Shown here: piece after piece, positions 1 to 5,757 of the stretch
Numbering within the stretch: position 1 is the first letter of the stretch
Layout: each line of letters opens with the position of its first letter
NCBI GenBank assembly: GCA_029778515.1
Contig: JAKOQD010000068.1
Span: 1 to 6,665 of the forward strand
Direction of reading: 5' to 3'
DNA length: 6,665 nucleotides
Origin: Actinomycetes bacterium
Lineage (GTDB): Bacteria; Actinomycetota; Actinomycetes; Propionibacteriales; Propionibacteriaceae
Position numbers and translations under genes: made by a program
The notes under the pieces: model-generated
The model's database searches: none
Told to the model about the DNA's origin: nothing
The model's input: the letters and a program-made list of their open reading frames with translations, nothing else

Positions 1-1377
1 CAGCACCTCAAAGCTCAGGGCTTCAGCGACGAGGAGCTGGTCAGGGCCGGCCTCGTCCGCGAGAACGGCTGGGATTTCTTCCAGGGCCGCGTGCTCTGGC
101 CGATCCGGGACGCCGGCCGCTCGGTGCTCGGGTTCGGGGCCAGGCGCATCTTCGACGACGACCGGATGCCGGCCAAGTACCTGAACACTCCCGAGACGAT
201 CGTCTACAAGAAGTCGAACGTGCTCTACGGCCTAGACCTGGCCCGCGGCAACATCGCCAAGAAGAACCAGGCGGTGATCGTCGAGGGCTACACCGACGTG
301 ATGGCCTGCCACCTGGCCGGGGTCGACACCGCGGTTGCGTCCTGCGGCACGGCGTTCGGCGACGAGCATTCCCGGCTGCTGCAACGCCTCCTGGGTACCG
401 GTGACGTCAGCGGCGGCGAGGTCATCTTCACCTTCGACGGCGACGCGGCCGGGCAGGCCGCGGCGCTCAAGGTGTTCAAGGGCGACCAGAACTTCTCCGC
501 GCAGACCTACGTCGCGGTCGAGCCCAGCGGGCTCGACCCGTGCGACCTGCGGATCCAGCAGGGCGAGGCCGCGGTCCGCGAGCTCGTCGGGCGGCGCGTC
601 CCGCTGTACCAGTTCGTGATGCGTAACATCCTCGCCGAACATGACCTCGACCGGGTGGACGGCCGCTTGGCCGCCCTGCGTGCGGCGGCGCCGCTGGTGA
701 GCAGTATCCGCGACAAGAGCCTGTTCGAGCGCTACATCCGGGAGCTGGCGAAGTGGCTCGGCGACCCCGACCCGAACGAGGTGCGGCGTGAGGTGAACGC
801 CACCATGCACCGGCGTCCGGCCGAGCAGCGCCGCCAAGCCGACCGCCGGCCGCCAGAAGTTGCGGACGCGGCCCTGCCCGGACTGCCCGAACCGGCGCCG
901 AGCCTGCCCGTGCCCGATCCGCGCGACCGCCGGCTGGAAGCCGAACGCGGCACGCTGCGGCTGCTGGTGCGCGCGCCGGAGAAGTTCGTCGACGACTGGT
1001 TCGGGTTGGTGCCCGGCGACTTCACCCACCCCACCTACCGGGCGCTGTTCGAGGTGGTTCAGGGTGTCGCGGACGGTGCCGGCCCCTGGACGCAACGGAT
1101 GCTGGCGGCCAACCCCGATCCGGTGCTGGAGAGCCTGGTGATCTCGCTCGCCGTCGAGCCGGTGCTGCGGGAGCCGACCGAGGCCTACGCTCGCGAATAC
1201 GCCGCTCAGTTGCGAGTGCAGACCGTCTCTCGTCAGATCGCCGAGCTGAAGTCGAAGCTACAGCGCACCAATCCGCTGGCCGACCAGACGGCCTACAACC
1301 GGATGTTCGCCCAGCTGGTGAACCTGGAGAAGGACCGCAAGGACCTGGTCGCATTGGCCACCGGCCCAGCGTTGTGA
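1..1377 (+). CDS. dnaG: DNA primase DnaG, 5'-truncated by window edge
   Basis: DnaG makes the RNA primers for lagging-strand replication and works with the DnaB helicase. The frame is open from base 1, giving 458 codons and a TGA stop. Actinobacterial DnaG is about 620-640 residues, so roughly 170 N-terminal residues (CHC2 zinc domain and start of the catalytic core) lie outside the window. Seen in fragment numbering: the Toprim glutamate in VIVEGYTDV (E95), the metal-binding FDGDAAG motif (D146, D148), and the third acidic motif GLDPCDL (D179, D182). A Pro/Arg-rich linker follows at about 265-305, then a C-terminal helical region (about 310-458) in the position of the helicase-binding domain. 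The reading frame is intact and codon use matches a housekeeping gene. The start codon and promoter are not visible. The family call is very secure. Confidence 0.97.
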   Translation, partial: QHLKAQGFSDEELVRAGLVRENGWDFFQGRVLWPIRDAGRSVLGFGARRIFDDDRMPAKYLNTPETIVYKKSNVLYGLDLARGNIAKKNQAVIVEGYTDVMACHLAGVDTAVASCGTAFGDEHSRLLQRLLGTGDVSGGEVIFTFDGDAAGQAAALKVFKGDQNFSAQTYVAVEPSGLDPCDLRIQQGEAAVRELVGRRVPLYQFVMRNILAEHDLDRVDGRLAALRAAAPLVSSIRDKSLFERYIRELAKWLGDPDPNEVRREVNATMHRRPAEQRRQADRRPPEVADAALPGLPEPAPSLPVPDPRDRRLEAERGTLRLLVRAPEKFVDDWFGLVPGDFTHPTYRALFEVVQGVADGAGPWTQRMLAANPDPVLESLVISLAVEPVLREPTEAYAREYAAQLRVQTVSRQIAELKSKLQRTNPLADQTAYNRMFAQLVNLEKDRKDLVALATGPAL

Positions 1378-1471
1378 GTCCCTCCCGGGGAATTGGTGTT
1401 GTCAATTTGTTGCTCCACAGATCGTCGTCGGGCTCCTGACATCCGCCTTGCCGCCACGCAGAGTGGTGGCC
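1378..1471. other. Intergenic gap dnaG to sigma gene, no clear promoter
   Basis: This 94-bp gap has an AT-richer core (about 1391-1412) in otherwise GC-rich DNA. It contains a TTGTCA (1399-1404) that could serve as a -35 box, but no convincing -10 hexamer lies 16-19 bases downstream. A short AATTG/CAATT inverted repeat (1391-1395 with 1403-1407) is followed by a T-rich run, but it is too weak to call a terminator. No tRNA fold is seen. The sigma gene may be read through from dnaG or have its own atypical promoter here. Confidence 0.4.
1450..1470 (+). promoter_or_regulatory. Hairpin directly upstream of the sigma-factor ATG
   Basis: GCCGCCAC (1450-1457) pairs with GTGGTGGC (1463-1470) across the 5-base loop GCAGA. 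This gives eight consecutive pairs, one of them G-U in RNA. The stem ends one base before the ATG at 1472 and covers the place where a Shine-Dalgarno sequence would sit; none is visible. If ATG 1472 is the start, the helix could limit ribosome access. If a start at 1448 (TTG), 1463 or 1466 (GTG) is used, the repeat is partly or wholly coding and may be incidental. The regulatory role is inference. Confidence 0.35.
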
Positions 1472-2335
1472 ATGAGATCCCTACGTTCGCTGCACCTGCC
1501 CACCACCGACGAGGAAGTGGCCTGGGCCCGAGCCATCGAGGCCGGCGTCCTGGCCGCCCGGCTGCTCGTCACCGGGGAGCGTCCGGTGCCGGCTACCGAT
1601 GCCGAGCTCAGCGCGCTGGTCGAAGCCGGGCACCGGGCCAGGCAGCGGTTCCTGCTCGGCTACGTTCGCCTGGTCGCCAAACTCGCTGCGGCCGAGGCAA
1701 AGCGCTGCGGGTTGAATCCCGAGGACCTCTGCCAGGAGGGCTTTGTCGCCCTCTGCGACACCTTGCAGCGCTTCGACCACACCCGCTGCCGGTTCTCCAC
1801 CTACGCCACCATGCGGGTCGGGCAGCACCTGGCGGAGGTCGGCGCCGCCCGGCTCGGCGACCTGGCCATCCCGGCCAGTCGGGCGTTGCGGTTGCGCCGG
1901 GCACGCGGTGTCGCCGCAGCGCTCGGCCAGGAGCAGCAACGGACGGTTGGAGCTGCGGAGGTGGCCGCGGCGGTGGGGGCTTCGGCGCGGGACATGTCCA
2001 GGTTGCTCGCCTATCGCGCCCCGGTGCCGGTGGACGTGCTGGCCGAGGCGATCCCCGATCCCGATCCGGTCGACCCGGACGCCGGCATCTACGCCGAGCA
2101 GTTCGGACGCCTGGTGGCCCGGCTCGAGCCGACCCAGGCCGAGATCGTGCGACTGCGCTACGGACTGGTAACCGGCGAGCAGCTCGACGTGCAGCAGACC
2201 GCGCGGTTGCTCGGGCTGAGCGAGAGCAGCGTCCGTCGGCTCGAGCGGAAGGCGCTGGCCGCGCTGCGTCCGATGCTGGAAGCTACGCCGGCGGGGCGGT
2301 ACTACCGCGAACCACCAGCTCGGTGGACAGCGTGA
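1472..2335 (+). CDS. Divergent sigma-70 family RNA polymerase sigma factor
   Basis: Sigma factors direct RNA polymerase to promoters. The 287-residue product (from ATG 1472) has a region 1.2-like helix (TTDEEVAWARAIEAG, about 10-25), region 2 (about 56-125) with the core-binding DLCQEG and FDHTRCRFSTYAT blocks, a region 3 with a PVDVLAEAIPDPD segment like the sigma finger, and region 4 (about 215-268) with LEPTQAEIVRLRYGL and a helix-turn-helix ending LSESSVRRLERKAL. This layout resembles group 1/2 sigmas, but much of 1.2 is shortened and there is no 1.1. After FSTYAT the usual WWIRQ is MRVGQ, so the two region-2.3 tryptophans are replaced by M114 and R115 while Q118 is kept. The start is uncertain: in-frame TTG 1448, GTG 1463, GTG 1466 and ATG 1472 all lack a Shine-Dalgarno sequence. 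ATG is chosen as the only ATG and because conserved sequence begins just after it. The 3' end overlaps the opposing lacI-type gene by 53 bp. The family is secure; regulon and trigger are unknown. Confidence 0.88.
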   Translation: MRSLRSLHLPTTDEEVAWARAIEAGVLAARLLVTGERPVPATDAELSALVEAGHRARQRFLLGYVRLVAKLAAAEAKRCGLNPEDLCQEGFVALCDTLQRFDHTRCRFSTYATMRVGQHLAEVGAARLGDLAIPASRALRLRRARGVAAALGQEQQRTVGAAEVAAAVGASARDMSRLLAYRAPVPVDVLAEAIPDPDPVDPDAGIYAEQFGRLVARLEPTQAEIVRLRYGLVTGEQLDVQQTARLLGLSESSVRRLERKALAALRPMLEATPAGRYYREPPARWTA

Positions 2336-3281
2336 CGTGGTCGGCAGCGGCCTCGCCGGCAAGGAGCGCCAGCAGCGTCCGCATGGCTCGCTCGCCGATT
2401 TCGTGCAGCGGTTGGGCGACGGTGGTGAGATTGGCCTGCGCGGCGTCCGGCACGTTGTCGAACCCGACCACGGACAGGTCCTCGGGTACCCGGAGACCCA
2501 GGCTTTCGGCGACCTCGATGGTCCGGATGGCGGTCAGGTCGTTCGCCGCGAAAACCGCGGTGGGCCGCTGGGGGAGCGAGAGCAATTCCAGTGCTGGACC
2601 GCCTGCGGTCTCGGCGCGGTAGCCACCCACTCGAATCAGGTTCTCGTCCACGTCCAGCCCGGCAGCGGCCAGTGTCCGTCGGTAGCCCTCCTCGCGGAGG
2701 AGAGCCGATTGCAGGTCCGGCCGGCCGGCGAGGAAGCCGATCCGGCGGTGGCCGAGGCCGAGCAGGTGCTCGACCGCGGAGTCGGCGCCGCCGAGGTTGT
2801 CGCAGTCGATCGTCGGCAGCACGGTGGTCCCGGTGTGCGGGTCGATCGCCACCACCGGGATTCGTGGGTGCCCGTCCACTACGGTCGGGGTGACCAGGAC
2901 CGCGCCGTCGATCAGGGTGCCGCTGAGCCGCGACAGCGAACGCATCTCCCAGCCTTCGTGCCCGTTGGGCCCGGTACCGCCGGAGTGCGCGAGTAGCTCG
3001 TACCCGCTGTCCTTCGCACCGCTGGCGAGGCCCTTGAGCACCTCGGTGCTGAATGGCTCGAACTCCGCGACCAGAATGCCGAGCACGCCGGTGCGGTGTG
3101 CGCGCAGGCTCTTGGCCACCAGGCTCGACTCGTAGCCGAGCTCGGCGATGACTTGGCGGACGCGCCGCTCGGTCAGCTTCGCGACGCCGTAGCGGTCGTT
3201 AATCACCTTCGACACGGTGGCCACCGAAACCCCGGCAGAGCGCGCCACGTCGGTGATGGTCACGTTCCGACTGAGTTCCAC
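2283..3281 (-). CDS. LacI-family sugar-responsive transcriptional repressor
   Basis: This is predicted to repress the divergent sugar transporter operon until a sugar ligand releases it. From GTG 3281 it has 332 residues, the usual LacI-family length. The N-terminus carries the LacI helix-turn-helix VTITDVARSAGVS (7-19) with recognition helix VATVSKVIN, then the hinge helix SLVAKSLR (53-60), whose L59 is the leucine that wedges into the central CpG of LacI-type operators. A periplasmic-binding-protein-like sensor follows: GHRRIGFLAGRPDLQSALLREEGY, the ...AANDLTAI... segment, and VVGFDNVPDAA near the C-terminus. The frame is open up to a GTG at 3356, but that start would translate through the 30-bp operator palindrome and add 25 unrelated residues, so GTG 3281 is preferred. 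GTG 3263 is another option. A G-run (3295-3300) is the only purine-rich stretch upstream and is somewhat far for a ribosome site. Stop is TAG. The ligand is not identifiable from sequence alone. Confidence 0.93.
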   Translation of the reverse strand: MELSRNVTITDVARSAGVSVATVSKVINDRYGVAKLTERRVRQVIAELGYESSLVAKSLRAHRTGVLGILVAEFEPFSTEVLKGLASGAKDSGYELLAHSGGTGPNGHEGWEMRSLSRLSGTLIDGAVLVTPTVVDGHPRIPVVAIDPHTGTTVLPTIDCDNLGGADSAVEHLLGLGHRRIGFLAGRPDLQSALLREEGYRRTLAAAGLDVDENLIRVGGYRAETAGGPALELLSLPQRPTAVFAANDLTAIRTIEVAESLGLRVPEDLSVVGFDNVPDAAQANLTTVAQPLHEIGERAMRTLLALLAGEAAADHVTLSTELVVRGSTAPPA

Positions 3282-3287
3282 TGCATC

Positions 3288-3319
3288 ACCATAGCCCCCC
3301 GCTGCGGATTGTATGTCAA
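3288..3319 (-). promoter_or_regulatory. Possible promoter of the repressor gene
   Basis: On the - strand the left palindrome arm reads TTGACA (3319-3314), a perfect -35 match. Possible -10 boxes are imperfectly placed: TATGGT (3293-3288) lies after a long 20-base spacer and would put the start of transcription almost on GTG 3281, giving a leaderless message. TACAAT (3313-3308) is a better -10 match but would need a poor -35 inside the palindrome. Either arrangement overlaps the operator, so autoregulation is likely, but the exact promoter is unresolved. Confidence 0.3.
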
Positions 3320-3342
3320 TCGTTATCGATAACGATTGACAT
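3313..3342. promoter_or_regulatory. Perfect 30-bp palindromic operator for the LacI-type repressor
   Basis: Every base from 3313 to 3342 pairs with its mirror position around the centre 3327/3328. The core is TCGTTATCGATAACGA, with the central CpG expected for LacI-family operators. It lies between the divergent repressor and transporter genes. The outer parts of the arms contain TTGACA on each strand, so a bound dimer would cover the -35 region of the transporter promoter and probably that of the repressor. The palindrome is seen directly; its binding by the adjacent repressor is inferred from position and family. Confidence 0.85.
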
Positions 3343-3364
3343 TTGTTGTGAGCCACTGCAAACT
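3336..3364 (+). promoter_or_regulatory. Probable promoter of the sugar ABC transporter operon
   Basis: A perfect -35 TTGACA (3336-3341) is followed after 17 bases by CAAACT (3359-3364), a weak -10 matching three of six consensus bases. Transcription would start near 3371 and leave a leader of about 30 bases before ATG 3404. The -35 lies within the right arm of the palindrome, so repressor binding should exclude RNA polymerase. The -35 is convincing; the -10 is tentative. Confidence 0.55.
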
Positions 3365-3388
3365 CGATCGTATCCAGTCAAGGATGAC

Positions 3389-3395
3389 GAGAGGA
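3389..3395 (+). promoter_or_regulatory. Ribosome binding site of the solute-binding protein gene
   Basis: GAGAGGA lies 8 bases before ATG 3404, a strong Shine-Dalgarno match at good spacing. It supports ATG 3404 as the start. It is clearly better than anything upstream of the sigma gene. Confidence 0.75.
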
Positions 3396-3403
3396 CAACG
3401 AGG

Positions 3404-4726
3404 ATGAAGGCATTGCGCAAGCGGTCCGCCGCTGCGGTTGCGATGATCGGCGCGGTCAGCCTGCTGGCTGCCTGCAGCACCGGTGGCGGCACGGCCACCC
3501 AGCCCGCGGCCACCGGCGACACCACGGCGTCTGCCGAGGCGGTCACCATGAGCTTCTGGCACAACTCCACCACCGGCGACGGCAAGAAGTACTGGGAGGA
3601 CACGGTCGCGGCGTTCACCAAGGAGCACCCGAACGTCACGATCAACATCCAGGCCGTGCAGAACGAGGACATGGACGGCAAGCTTCAGACGGCGCTGAAC
3701 TCCGGTGACGATCCGACCATCTTCATGGCCCGTGGCGGCGGCAAGCTGGCCGACGTCGTGGCCGCCGACCAGGTGCTCGACATCACCGACAAGATCGACC
3801 CGGCCATCAAGTCCGCTCTCGGCGACGGCATCTTCAGCGCCTTCACCGTCGACGGCAAGATCTACGGCATGCCCACCTCCGTACTCCCCGGTGGCATCTA
3901 CTACAGCAAGGACCTGTTCGCGAAGGCTGGCATCACGGCCGTCCCGACCACTTTCGACGAGCTGAACGCCGCTGTGGAGAAGCTCAAGGCCATCGACGTG
4001 GCCCCGATCGCGCTGGGCGGCAAGGACGCCTGGCCGGCTGCCCACTGGTACTACTTCATGGCGCTGCGCAACTGCTCCAAGGACGTCATGGACAAGGCTG
4101 CGGCTGAGAAGGACTTCTCCGATCCCTGCTGGCTGAAGGCCGGCGAGGACCTCAAGGCTTTCACGGCCACCGACCCGTTCAACAAGGGCTTCTTGACCAC
4201 GTCGGCCCAGCAGGGTGCGGGTAGCTCAGCCGGCATGCTTGCCAACCACAAGGCTGCGATGGAACTCATGGGTGCCTGGAACCCCGGCGTGATCGCCGAC
4301 CTGACCCCGGACAAGAAGGCGCTGCCCGACCTCGGCTGGTTCCCGTTCCCGGCCGTCAACGGTGGTGCCGGTGACGCGAGCGCGATGATGGGTGGCTCGG
4401 ACGGGTTCGCGTGCCGCAAGAACGCTCCGGCAGCCTGCGTCGACTTCCTGAACTTCATGGCCACCAAGGCCAACCAGGAAGGCTACGCGACCGCGTTCAA
4501 GACGCTTCCGGCGAACAAGGAAGCCAAGGGCGTCGTCACCGATCCGGCTCTGCAAGACGTGCTGAAGTCCTATGACAGCGCGTCCTACGTGATGCTGTGG
4601 CTGGACACCATGTACGGCCAGAACGTGGGCAACGCCCTGAACGGTGGCGTGGTCAACATGTTCGCTGGGAAGGGCGAGCCGACCGACATCGTTGAGGCGG
4701 TCAAGAGCGCGGCCGCCAAGGGCTGA
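3404..4726 (+). CDS. Sugar ABC transporter substrate-binding lipoprotein
   Basis: This is the extracellular lipid-anchored receptor that captures a sugar and delivers it to the permease pair downstream. It has 440 residues, typical for family 1 sugar-binding proteins. The N-terminus has a basic stretch (KALRKR), a hydrophobic segment and the lipobox L21-A22-A23-C24, so C24 should be the lipidated first residue of the mature protein. A Ser/Thr/Gly/Ala-rich linker (about 25-46) follows, then the mature fold beginning VTMSFWHN (W52), with NSGDDPTIFMARGGGKLADVV and the KIYGMPTSVLPGGIYYSKDLFAKAGI block, a hallmark of this family. Four cysteines in the mature part form two close pairs (C224/C242 and C337/C345), suggesting disulfides. 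The closest families I recognise bind oligosaccharides (xylo-, cello-, chito- or alpha-glucosides); I cannot choose among them. It is the first gene of the operon, under the palindromic operator. Confidence 0.95.
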   Translation: MKALRKRSAAAVAMIGAVSLLAACSTGGGTATQPAATGDTTASAEAVTMSFWHNSTTGDGKKYWEDTVAAFTKEHPNVTINIQAVQNEDMDGKLQTALNSGDDPTIFMARGGGKLADVVAADQVLDITDKIDPAIKSALGDGIFSAFTVDGKIYGMPTSVLPGGIYYSKDLFAKAGITAVPTTFDELNAAVEKLKAIDVAPIALGGKDAWPAAHWYYFMALRNCSKDVMDKAAAEKDFSDPCWLKAGEDLKAFTATDPFNKGFLTTSAQQGAGSSAGMLANHKAAMELMGAWNPGVIADLTPDKKALPDLGWFPFPAVNGGAGDASAMMGGSDGFACRKNAPAACVDFLNFMATKANQEGYATAFKTLPANKEAKGVVTDPALQDVLKSYDSASYVMLWLDTMYGQNVGNALNGGVVNMFAGKGEPTDIVEAVKSAAAKG

Positions 4727-4746
4727 GCGAAGGACATCGAAACCTC

Positions 4747-5757
4747 ATGAGCGACTCAGTGACCGCACTGCCAAAACGCTCGTCGAGGTCAGGATCGGAG
4801 CGGGGCGCCGCCACAGCGGCGACCCGCTCCGACCGGGCCAGGGCTGAGGTGCGCAAGCGTTTCGAGATCGCGGTCCTTGCCGGACCGGCGATCGTCATGT
4901 TCCTGGCCTTCGTCATCTTCCCCGTCTTCATGGCGGCCTACTACGGGTTCTTCAAGTGGAAGGGCTTCGGCGCTCCGACGAACTTCGTCGGGTTCGCGAA
5001 CTATGTGGTGATCTTCTCAGACCAGGCGTTCCGCGACGCGTTGGTGCACAACGGCTTCATCCTGGTGATGTCCTTGGTGATGCAGGGTCCGGCGGCCATC
5101 GCCTTCGCCCTGCTGCTGAACCAGAACATCCGCGGGCGGTCGCTGATTCGCGTGCTGATCTTCGTGCCTTACGTGATTTCAGAGGTCATCGTCGGCACCG
5201 GCTGGAGCCTGATGCTGCAATACACCGGCGCAGTCAATGATCTGCTCACCAACATCGGGCTGGGCGCGCTGGCGCACGACTGGATCGCCGACCCGAGCGT
5301 CGCCATCTGGACCCTGATGGTGATCATCTCCTGGAAGTACATCGGCTTCGCCGTGATCTTGATGCTCGCCGGCATTCAGGGCATTCCCGACGAGCTTTAC
5401 GAGGCTGCGGCCATTGACGGTGCGTCGTACTGGCAGATTCAGCGCTGGATCACCCTGCCGCTGCTCGGCCCCACGATCCGGGTGTGGGCGTTCCTTTCGA
5501 TCATCGGGTCGCTGCAGCTATTCGACCTCGTCTACATCATCTGGGGTCAGTACGTGGCCTCCACCGCGGGCACGTCCACCATGGCCACCTACATGGTGCG
5601 TGAGGGCCGCTTGGCCGGTAACTACGGCTACGGCAACGCGGTGGCGGTCGTGATCTTCATCATTTCACTGCTCATCGCGCTGACCTACCAGCGGTTCGTC
5701 ATGCGGCGCGACACCGAGGGCGCCCTCACCGGCGCGTCCGGAAGGAAGCGGAAGTAA
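4747..5757 (+). CDS. Sugar ABC transporter permease, MalF type
   Basis: This is one half of the membrane channel, pairing with the permease encoded next. From ATG 4747 it has 336 residues. Predicted membrane segments are near 41-64, 104-124, 135-157, 187-211, 246-267 and 298-319. The cytoplasmic EAA loop that docks on the ATPase reads EAAAIDG (219-225), continuing to a conserved LP (237-238). The ATG lies 20 bases after the binding-protein stop, with GAAGGA (4729-4734) 12 bases ahead. The first 40 residues are low-complexity Ser/Arg/Ala, use more A-ending codons than the rest, and contain a strong hairpin. GTG 4849 (residue 35, just before the KRFEIAVLAG segment) is therefore a credible alternative start, giving a shorter tail. 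The next gene overlaps it by one base (TAATG). Confidence 0.95.
   Translation: MSDSVTALPKRSSRSGSERGAATAATRSDRARAEVRKRFEIAVLAGPAIVMFLAFVIFPVFMAAYYGFFKWKGFGAPTNFVGFANYVVIFSDQAFRDALVHNGFILVMSLVMQGPAAIAFALLLNQNIRGRSLIRVLIFVPYVISEVIVGTGWSLMLQYTGAVNDLLTNIGLGALAHDWIADPSVAIWTLMVIISWKYIGFAVILMLAGIQGIPDELYEAAAIDGASYWQIQRWITLPLLGPTIRVWAFLSIIGSLQLFDLVYIIWGQYVASTAGTSTMATYMVREGRLAGNYGYGNAVAVVIFIISLLIALTYQRFVMRRDTEGALTGASGRKRK
4795..4832 (+). repeat. Near-perfect 17-bp stem-loop at the start of the first permease gene
   Basis: Bases 4795-4811 pair with 4816-4832 around a 4-base loop (CACA). Sixteen of 17 positions pair; the only mismatch is G4805/A4822. The stem is almost all G-C, so it should be very stable in RNA. 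No T-run follows, so it is not a classical intrinsic terminator. It sits about 70 bases after the binding-protein stop. It could protect the upstream message or dampen expression of the permeases, a role known for hairpins between binding-protein and permease genes in other sugar operons. That function is inference; the structure is seen directly. Confidence 0.8.
5740..5748 (+). promoter_or_regulatory. Ribosome binding site of the second permease, inside the first
   Basis: GGAAGGAAG lies 8 bases before ATG 5757, within the last codons of the first permease. With the stop and start overlapping as TAATG, this indicates translational coupling and near-equal synthesis of the two permease subunits. 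It also fixes ATG 5757 as the start. Confidence 0.8.

Noticed and set aside
232..1095. Long open frame on the - strand across dnaG
   Set aside because: Shadow of dnaG in GC-rich DNA; the product is low-complexity and dnaG motifs are intact on the + strand.
1389..1411. GGAAT ... GTT resembling an ECF/SigR-type promoter upstream of the sigma gene
   Set aside because: The spacer is only 15 bases and the matches are short, so chance is likely.
1391..1412. AATTG/CAATT inverted repeat with following T-rich bases as a dnaG terminator
   Set aside because: Only five A/T-rich pairs around a 7-base loop, too weak for a credible terminator in this GC context.
1393..2622. 409-residue + strand open frame spanning the sigma and repressor genes
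   Set aside because: Arg/Gly/Ala-rich frame shadow crossing two well-supported genes, with no family resemblance.
3282..3356. 25-residue N-terminal extension of the repressor from GTG 3356
   Set aside because: It would translate through the 30-bp palindrome and has no LacI-family counterpart; GTG 3281 gives the normal spacing to the helix-turn-helix.
4727..4746. Terminator or attenuator directly after the binding-protein stop
   Set aside because: The 20 bases hold only a ribosome site and no hairpin; the strong stem lies further on, at 4795-4832.
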